From Leifsonia shinshuensis (lineage in GTDB: Bacteria > Actinomycetota > Actinomycetes > Actinomycetales > Microbacteriaceae): 64,000 nt of DNA. Positions 58,665 to 64,000 of this stretch are shown here, piece by piece. The number at the start of each line of letters is the position of its first letter. Position 1 is the stretch's first letter. Location: the NCBI RefSeq assembly GCF_014217625.1, contig NZ_CP043641.1, forward strand, positions 2,666,001 through 2,730,000. Reading direction: 5' to 3'. The notes under the pieces are model-generated. The model saw only the letters and a list, made by a program, of their open reading frames with translations, was not told the DNA's origin and made no database searches. A program made the translations under genes and the position numbers.

Positions 58665-60197
58665 TCATTCCCCTTCCAGCGGCACCGGTAGCGCCGCGGT
58701 GACGAACCCGGCGGCCTGCTGCCCCGACATCGACGCCAGCACGAGACGGGCCGGATGCGACGCCTGCTCGATGTCGGTCCGCGCCTTGGCGAGAGCGTCC
58801 TTGGACTCAGCGGAGATCGTCACGAAACCGCGGTACTGAACATCCCCGAACCCGTCGACGAGGTCGTGCTCCCGCACCGCGAGGTCCTCCTCCTCGCGCA
58901 GGTGAGTGAGCGGGATTCGGGAGGACAGCTTCATCCGGATGGTTGCTGCGGTTTCCATGTCCGACTGGGCGCGGTTCAGCTGGGCCAGCGCTTTGTGCGT
59001 GGCGACCGGTCGAACCTGCAACGTGATCACCCGGGTCGCGTCCCCGGCGTAGAGGAGCGGCTCGAGGAACCCGGTGCGCACGTCGGTGCGCGGCCATTCG
59101 GCGACCCAGAAGGTCTGGTGCCAGGACTCGTCCACCCGCAGCGCATCCCAGCCTTCGTCGATTCCCATCACCGGCGACGGCGCGGATACGATCCCGGAGT
59201 CCTGCTCTCGCCGGGTCGCGGCGGCCACGGGGTCGGCCGACAGGGCGTTCAGCTCGTCGAGCTCGTCCGAGGTGAGCCATCCGGCCGGGGTGAGCCGGGC
59301 GTGCTCCATCGACGTTTCGATGCCGGCGACCCTCTCCTTGAGCACGGCGGCAAGGCCCGTGAGTCCTCTCCCCGCGTCCCGGATCGCGCTGTTGAGCGCA
59401 GCGGTGTCGAAGGTGAGGGTGATGTAGTTGGTGAACCCCATCGACCGCTTCGAGGCCGCCTGCGTCAGCGCCCAATACTGCTCGCGCAGCTCGGCGGTGA
59501 CCTGCGGGTCGTGCTCGTTCTCCCGCACGACCAGGTAGTCCCGCAACTCATTCGAGGAGGCGCGGTCAACGCGGATCCGGATCGTGGTCTCCCGGACACC
59601 GGGCAGGTTCTCCAGCGAGCTGAGCCATTCCACGAACCCGTCGTACGCGGCTTCTTGAGTACCGTTGTCGCGCAGCGCCCACGCCCTCGATCCGACCTTG
59701 ACGGTGACAGAGGCGAGCCTGCCACGGGCGTTGTAGATGAAGCCGCCAGCACCGGGGATCTGGATGATCTGCGCGTCCCCAAGCGCACCAGGGAGGAGGA
59801 ACTTCGAGGTCACGACAGGGGTGACGGCGGCGACCTGCGCGTGCCCCACGTCGAGGGAGGCGACGCTCACACGGAGCCAGACATCTCGGCGGAAGAGCGT
59901 TTGCCCAGTCAGACTGCGACGCACGTAACGCGCAGCTTGGGCGACGATCACGATGACCGGTTCGCGCCGGTAGGTGGCGAGGGCGAAGAACACCACGACA
60001 GCGACGATCGGGATCATCACCCAGATCGCGTTGGTGTCGATGAACAGGGTGGAAAGCAGGACCGCGACGGCGGCACCGATGACGACCAGTTGCAGGAACG
60101 TCAGGCCGAGGAAGATCCCTCGGCGTTCCCTGGCGGCGAAGCGGACCCGGGGTGCGCCTTCCTCGGTGATGATCTGGTCTGCGGTGAGGGTGGTCAT
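58665..60197 (-). CDS. SCO6880-family conjugation protein
   Basis: The 510-residue protein has two N-terminal helices (LGLTFLQLVVIGAAVAVLLS and AIWVMIPIVAVVVFFALATY), the PrgI-like start, and a long cytoplasmic part with GAGGFIYNARGRLASVTVKV. SCO6880-type proteins replace the first half of VirB4 in actinobacterial systems, with the ATPase on the next gene. It is diagnostic of actinobacterial ICEs. Confidence 0.9.
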   Translation of the reverse strand: MTTLTADQIITEEGAPRVRFAARERRGIFLGLTFLQLVVIGAAVAVLLSTLFIDTNAIWVMIPIVAVVVFFALATYRREPVIVIVAQAARYVRRSLTGQTLFRRDVWLRVSVASLDVGHAQVAAVTPVVTSKFLLPGALGDAQIIQIPGAGGFIYNARGRLASVTVKVGSRAWALRDNGTQEAAYDGFVEWLSSLENLPGVRETTIRIRVDRASSNELRDYLVVRENEHDPQVTAELREQYWALTQAASKRSMGFTNYITLTFDTAALNSAIRDAGRGLTGLAAVLKERVAGIETSMEHARLTPAGWLTSDELDELNALSADPVAAATRREQDSGIVSAPSPVMGIDEGWDALRVDESWHQTFWVAEWPRTDVRTGFLEPLLYAGDATRVITLQVRPVATHKALAQLNRAQSDMETAATIRMKLSSRIPLTHLREEEDLAVREHDLVDGFGDVQYRGFVTISAESKDALAKARTDIEQASHPARLVLASMSGQQAAGFVTAALPVPLEGE

Positions 60198-60200
60198 GAG

Positions 60201-61253
60201 TTATCTCCCAACCTTGACGACTCGTGCCGCGGTGCGGACGGGTGCGGCGGCGGTGCTCGCGCGCGAGAACTGGTCGCGGACGGAGAACCGGTGGTGGAGG
60301 GCGGTGCCGACTTCGGCACCGGCGAACGAGACGAGCTTCGTCGCCCACAACGGGCTGAACGACGCGGCGATCACCGCCCCGGCGGCGACGAGGATGACGC
60401 CGATACTGAGGCTGGCCTTGGTCAGCTCCACGGCCAGTAGGACGACGCCGGCGGCGAGTGGTTTGGCGATGAGGAGCCCGACAGAGAGGTTCAGCCATCG
60501 TTGCGCCCAGGCCGTGAGCTTGGGCTGGCCGATCATCATCAGCCCGACCGGTGCCATCGCGGCCAACGCGAGGAGTCCGAATTCGCGGATCGACATGGCG
60601 ATGAACAGGAACAGCGACGCGATCATCATCAGCCCGACGATGAGCAGCGCCATCACGTATTCGCCGACGGACCCTGGTCCTTGTGCCCCTTGGGTGGCCA
60701 TGCCCCAGATGACGCCGTCTTGGGAGAACTGCATGGTCTTCATCACGGCGCCGTAGATCTGTTTCGGGGCGTCGAAGAGGCCGACGACGCGGAGCAGGCT
60801 TTGGCTCAGGTCGCCGCCTTGAACGGCGGTGGTCAGCGCGCGCGTGATGTCGTCGGTGATGCCGGAAGCCTTCTGCATCCCCCAGACGCAGATCGCGCTG
60901 AACGGGATGGCGAGGGCGGCGCCGGCGGCCGTCCGGCCGATCCTGCCCCAGTCCTGAAGGATCATCGCGATGCCGATCTGCACCAGGGCGACGATCAGGA
61001 TGACCGGGGCGGTGACGGCGATCCAGAACAGGAACTGCGAGTGGGCGATGTTCCAGCTGCCCTGGTCGATATTCGTGTTGAAGGATCCGGCGATCATCGT
61101 GGCGATGAAGTCGCCGAGGTTCTTGATCGTGGAGCCCATGAACTGGGCGACGGTTTGGGATGCCTGGCAGCCGAAGTCGGCGACGAAGCATCCGTAGTTC
61201 GGGGTGAACGGATCCGACGGTGCGGTAGCGACAGTGGCGATCATGATGGTCAC
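60201..61253 (-). CDS. TrbL/VirB6-like polytopic channel protein
   Basis: The 350-residue protein has at least six helices (FLFWIAVTAPVILIVALVQI, GLMMIASLFLFIAMSIREFG, SLSIGVILVAAGAVIAASFS) and the TrbL-type GLLALAAMAPVGLMMIGQPK. It would form the inner-membrane pore. GTG 61253 overlaps the pilin-like gene stop; an ATG at 61244 is the alternative. Confidence 0.85.
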   Translation of the reverse strand: MTIMIATVATAPSDPFTPNYGCFVADFGCQASQTVAQFMGSTIKNLGDFIATMIAGSFNTNIDQGSWNIAHSQFLFWIAVTAPVILIVALVQIGIAMILQDWGRIGRTAAGAALAIPFSAICVWGMQKASGITDDITRALTTAVQGGDLSQSLLRVVGLFDAPKQIYGAVMKTMQFSQDGVIWGMATQGAQGPGSVGEYVMALLIVGLMMIASLFLFIAMSIREFGLLALAAMAPVGLMMIGQPKLTAWAQRWLNLSVGLLIAKPLAAGVVLLAVELTKASLSIGVILVAAGAVIAASFSPLWATKLVSFAGAEVGTALHHRFSVRDQFSRASTAAAPVRTAARVVKVGR

Positions 61254-61573
61254 ACCACGTGGAGCGACTGGCCCCAGTTGATCAGACCGGCGATGCTGCC
61301 GGCGACAGCGACACCGGCGAGGCAGCTGAGCACACCGATGATCCCGGCCTTTTGGACACGTCCGTTGCTGGAGATGTGGCCGACGACGATGAACCCGGCG
61401 GCGATCAACCCTCCGATGATGGCCAGGATGAGCACGATGGCGAACACGACGTTCGCGATCGTCTGCAAGGCTCCGACCCCGGGACCGGAGAAGTCCGGGC
61501 TGGGGTTCGGGACGGCCGCCACGGTGATGATGCGGGCGTGGACGGTGACGAGGGCTTCGTTGAGGGCGTTCAT
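61250..61573 (-). CDS. TrbC/VirB2 pilin-like membrane protein
   Basis: The 107-residue protein has a long N-terminal leader and two helices (LQTIANVVFAIVLILAIIGG, GIIGVLSCLAGVAVAGSIAG), the two-helix layout of VirB2/TrbC subunits. Its small size and place before TrbL fit. It overlaps both neighbours by four bases. Confidence 0.75.
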   Translation of the reverse strand: MNALNEALVTVHARIITVAAVPNPSPDFSGPGVGALQTIANVVFAIVLILAIIGGLIAAGFIVVGHISSNGRVQKAGIIGVLSCLAGVAVAGSIAGLINWGQSLHVV

Positions 61574-61734
61574 GATTCTTGGTTCCTTTCCGTGGGATCG
61601 GTCGACGGTTCGGGTTCTTGTGATTCGCGCATGCGCCGGGCGGCGAGGTAGCCGGAGGCGGCGATGCCGAGCAGAGCGATGGAGATCAGGGTCAGCAGGC
61701 CGAGCAGGTTGAGGATCAGGTCCACGACACTCAT
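61570..61734 (-). CDS. 54-residue single-helix membrane protein
   Basis: A frame too short to be listed by most finders encodes MSVVDLILNLLGLLTLISIA, a helix, then a basic/acidic tail (RRMRESQEPEPSTDPTER). It overlaps the lipoprotein stop and the pilin-like start by four bases each, so it is part of a strictly coupled chain. This position makes it a likely real small channel subunit. Confidence 0.75.
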   Translation of the reverse strand: MSVVDLILNLLGLLTLISIALLGIAASGYLAARRMRESQEPEPSTDPTERNQES

Positions 61735-62390
61735 TCCCCGTTCGCGTTGGCCGCGCGGGTCGCGGAAGTCGGAAGGGGGACGGTGAGGATGTTCGCCTTA
61801 CCCTCGGACGGGATGTTCACGGTGAGTTCGAGTTGGTCGACTCCGGCCGGGACGTAGTAGGCGACGGCGAACGATCGGCTCTTCTCGTTCGGGATCGTCC
61901 AGGTCGACTGGCCGTGGAAAAGCCCGGTGGGCAGCCAGGGCAGGCTTGCTGCCTTGGCTGCGGCGGGGCCGTCGGCGGTGTCGAGGACGGCGGGTTCGGG
62001 GCGGCCGTCGAACTGTGTGCCCTTCAGGGTGGCGCCGGTGACGTCCTGGAAGTCCTGGTTGCCCTGGGAAGGGATCCACTTGCCGGTCATAGTGACCTTC
62101 AGCAACAGCACCGGTGTTCCGACTGGGAACAGCTCCGAAGGCGAGTTCGGGAGCGTGCACGGGCAGCCGTGCTTTCCCTTGACTGTGGTGCCCGGGTAGA
62201 CGTCGACCCAGACGCTGCTGACGATGCCCGATGCCGCCGGCATCGCGTCCTGCGCGGACGTCGACGTCGGCGTCGGCTTGGCCGGCGCGACCGTCGTGAA
62301 CGACGGGTTTCGTGTTGGCGCCGCACCGGCGCAGCCGGCGAGGGCCAGGCATGAGAGGAGGGCCGCGAGTGCGATCAGCTTCTTGTTCAT
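61731..62390 (-). CDS. Conjugation-associated lipoprotein
   Basis: The 219-residue protein has a lipobox LALAGC (Cys20), a Pro/Thr-rich linker (APAKPTPTSTSAQ) and a beta-rich external domain (VDVYPGTTVKGKHGCPCTLP, LLLKVTMTGKWIPSQGNQDF, FAVAYYVPAGVDQLELTVNI). It is anchored outside the membrane near the channel. It is the first gene of the coupled run from 62390 to 54530 and starts 31 bp after copy 3 of the regulon motif. Confidence 0.75.
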   Translation of the reverse strand: MNKKLIALAALLSCLALAGCAGAAPTRNPSFTTVAPAKPTPTSTSAQDAMPAASGIVSSVWVDVYPGTTVKGKHGCPCTLPNSPSELFPVGTPVLLLKVTMTGKWIPSQGNQDFQDVTGATLKGTQFDGRPEPAVLDTADGPAAAKAASLPWLPTGLFHGQSTWTIPNEKSRSFAVAYYVPAGVDQLELTVNIPSEGKANILTVPLPTSATRAANANGE

Positions 62391-62421
62391 CTCAGTTCAC
62401 CTCGGCTTCGTATCCGCCCTT

Positions 62422-62439
62422 CACTTAGAACTTCCGGTT
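62422..62439 (-). promoter_or_regulatory. Transfer-regulon motif, copy 3 (T4SS operon)
   Basis: On the minus strand this reads aaccggaagttctaagtg, 18 bp identical to copies 1 and 2. It stands 31 bases before the lipoprotein ATG, in a gap between two conjugation genes. Confidence 0.65.
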
Positions 62440-62478
62440 CCGAGCGATTTGTGGCGCGCATCTTGGAGACTCGTTTGG

Positions 62479-63579
62479 TCAGGGCACCTGAATGTGCTGG
62501 TGGTTGCAGGTATCGGGAAAGTCGCTGGTGAAGTTCGTAAGCACGCCGAGCGTCACGTGAGCGCGAGACCGGCAGTCGCTTTGACCGGCCGTTGACCCAT
62601 GCGGGGCGTACGGGTCCAGGACGTGGATCAGCTGGACGGAAAGCGGGTCCGCGCCGGTCAGGGACTGTCGGTTGATCGCGTAGAAGTCGACAGCCTTGCC
62701 CTTCCAGTGCGCGGACGCGGTTCCCGCCCCTGGGGTCATGCCGGTGCAGCGTCGGTTGAGGTCGCTGACTCCGACCTGCTGGAAGGACTGGACGGCGACG
62801 ACGATTAACTGGAGGATGTGCGGGTCGATGGTGCAGTCCGGCGTGGCGGTACCGTCAGCCATGTTGAAGATCTGCTGCTGGTAGCGGGGTTCGAGGAAGT
62901 TGAGCTTCTTCGCCTGGATCGCACCGACCAGGACTGCGGCGGCCGCGCGAGCGTCCGCTGGCACCTGACACGCTCCGGCGCTTGCTCCCGTCAGGGCGGC
63001 GAGGAGCTGCGCGGCGGGCGTCCAGAACGGGGCGTAGTGGTTCGGGTCGGCGTTGATTTGGACCGCGTGTGCGACCAGGGTCGGGGCGAGGGTCTGCCAG
63101 TCCGGCACATGCAGCATGCGCGAGTAGAACGCGGCGGCCGCGGTCGCTGGGTCCATCCGCTCTGCAGGGGTGCCGTAGCTGGCGCCTTGCTGGAAGACAC
63201 CGATTGTGGTGTTGTCCACCGCGTCGCCATGGTCCAGGTTGCGGAGGCCGGACTCACCGATCGCGACCATCAGCGCGAGGGTCTGCCCGTGCGGGGCCAC
63301 GCTCATCTTCTGGCCGACGGTGATGATCGTCGCGGCGATCTTCAACTGATCTGGCCCGTACCCGCCCACATTCTGGCCCGCCTCCACCGACGGGACGGAT
63401 CCACCACACACTCCGCCGCCACCGATTTCGTTGGCTCCCATCGCGAGCACCAAGGTGACCGGAACGGCGACGAGCGTGATGGGGACGACCAGCACGATGA
63501 CCGCCGCGACGATCAGGAGGTTCCGTGTCGTCTTTGGATGCGACACCGCATGAGCGGCCGCGGCGCCGGCGCCGATCAT
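62479..63579 (-). CDS. VirB1-like muramidase/transglycosylase with membrane anchor
   Basis: The 366-residue protein has one N-terminal helix (LLIVAAVIVLVVPITLVAVP), a lysozyme-like domain with MVAIGESGLRNLDHGDAVDN and GVFQQGASYGTPAERMDPAT (Glu as likely catalyst), and a C-terminal part with DLNRRCTGMTPGAGTASAHW, VDFYAINRQSL and CNHQHIQVP. It would open the cell wall for the conjugation channel. The ATG at 63579 overlaps the next gene's stop by four bases. Confidence 0.8.
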   Translation of the reverse strand: MIGAGAAAAHAVSHPKTTRNLLIVAAVIVLVVPITLVAVPVTLVLAMGANEIGGGGVCGGSVPSVEAGQNVGGYGPDQLKIAATIITVGQKMSVAPHGQTLALMVAIGESGLRNLDHGDAVDNTTIGVFQQGASYGTPAERMDPATAAAAFYSRMLHVPDWQTLAPTLVAHAVQINADPNHYAPFWTPAAQLLAALTGASAGACQVPADARAAAAVLVGAIQAKKLNFLEPRYQQQIFNMADGTATPDCTIDPHILQLIVVAVQSFQQVGVSDLNRRCTGMTPGAGTASAHWKGKAVDFYAINRQSLTGADPLSVQLIHVLDPYAPHGSTAGQSDCRSRAHVTLGVLTNFTSDFPDTCNHQHIQVP

Positions 63580-64000
63580 GCCGCCACCTCCAGCTCGAGG
63601 ACGTCCCGGGCGATCATCAACAGTCGTTTCGCGGTCGCGATCCGTGCCCGCGCCGATCCGGGATGGATGTGAAGGGTCGCCGCGATTGTGTCCGCGTCGT
63701 CGCCGATCATCCCGGCGACTTCGCGGAATCCACCGATCTCGGGCACGCACGACACGATCACGGATCCGGTCAGCGGCAGCCCCGCGTCCGCGGCCGCAAG
63801 GGCGGCCAGAACAGTTCGCGCGGTCTGGCACACTCGCTCGCGGATCGTGCGGACACTGCGCTTAGACAGGTGATGGGCTTCCGCCACGCGCTCGGCGTCA
63901 CCGCTTGCCAGGCTTAGGTCGCTCATCACGTGCCAGTCGGATGCGCCGACGTAATCGGCGACCAGCACCATCCACCGGTGCGCATCAAAGCGGCGAATCA
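63576..64000 (-). CDS. HTH-like protein, cut by right edge
   Basis: The last gene runs off the window: the frame is open through FDAHRW ahead of the Met at 63971. It has SDLSLASGDAERVAEAHHLS, KRSVRTIRERVCQTARTVLA and MIGDDADTIAATLHIHPGSA then RARIATAKRLLM, which look like two helix-turn-helix or sigma-like repeats. It is coupled to the muramidase gene. It may regulate the transfer operon. Confidence 0.5.
   Translation of the reverse strand, partial: IRRFDAHRWMVLVADYVGASDWHVMSDLSLASGDAERVAEAHHLSKRSVRTIRERVCQTARTVLAALAAADAGLPLTGSVIVSCVPEIGGFREVAGMIGDDADTIAATLHIHPGSARARIATAKRLLMIARDVLELEVAA

Overview
The window reads as a high-GC actinobacterial chromosome, most likely Micrococcales and probably Microbacteriaceae. 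The support is the strong G/C third-position bias, mycothiol-type arsenate reductases, CmtR- and CsoR-type metal sensors, frequent GTG starts and the actinobacterial SCO6880-type conjugation genes. The genus is inference.

Positions 1-6480 look like ordinary chromosome. A minus-strand operon encodes a branched-chain-amino-acid-type ABC importer (lipoprotein, fused LivH-LivM permease, LivG, LivF). It is translationally coupled to a luciferase-like monooxygenase, a CMD protein and an alkylhydroperoxidase-like protein cut by the left edge. At 6761-6782 there is a piece resembling the 3' end of a tRNA-Ser gene. From there to the right edge everything looks like one large integrative and conjugative element (ICE).

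The first 41 kb of the element is metal and metalloid resistance. 7.0-10.1 kb: CmtR, a P1B ATPase with an SPC motif, a vestigial LspA-like fragment and CadD. 10.2-12.4 kb: a frameshifted ParB-like gene between inverted copies of a 65-bp repeat. 12.5-13.5 kb: an ArsR/CDF pair with the transporter broken. 13.6-17.9 kb: a compact envelope operon (M23 peptidase, DsbA-like protein, lipoprotein, LspA, CcsB). 18.0-23.9 kb: a zinc sensor with CzcD, then CopC, CopD, CtaG and small membrane proteins. 24.6-25.3 kb: an internally deleted copy of the parB unit. 25.6-36.3 kb: an arsenic island with TrxB, five ArsC-like proteins (two fused to ArsR domains), a flavoprotein, AqpS-like channel, ArsN1-like acetyltransferase and a truncated MFS gene, but no ArsB or Acr3. 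38.4-47.9 kb: a copper island with tandem CsoR-type operators, CopZ, P1B-1 and P1B-3 ATPases, CsoR, DUF305 and a multicopper oxidase.

The last 16 kb is the conjugation backbone. It has a MobF-like relaxase-helicase next to a purine-rich candidate oriT, then an Ssb, DUF4913 and HNH proteins, a VirD4-like coupling protein, a VirB4-like ATPase, SCO6880, TrbL/VirB6-like and pilin-like membrane proteins, a lipoprotein, a VirB1-like muramidase and a partial HTH-like gene. Between relaxase and ssb lies a four-gene minus-strand cargo operon (2TM sensor/effector-like protein, RNase D-family exonuclease, unknown 343-aa protein, Mrr-like protein). It is the best candidate in the window for an undescribed defence system. 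An 18-19 bp motif recurs three times in the same orientation, upstream of the relaxase, ssb and the lipoprotein/T4SS genes. It is a good candidate for the promoter or operator of the transfer regulon.

Several genes carry single-base deletions in short homopolymers (parB, one CDF, one ArsR). These are either real decay or sequencing error, and the entries say which genes are affected.
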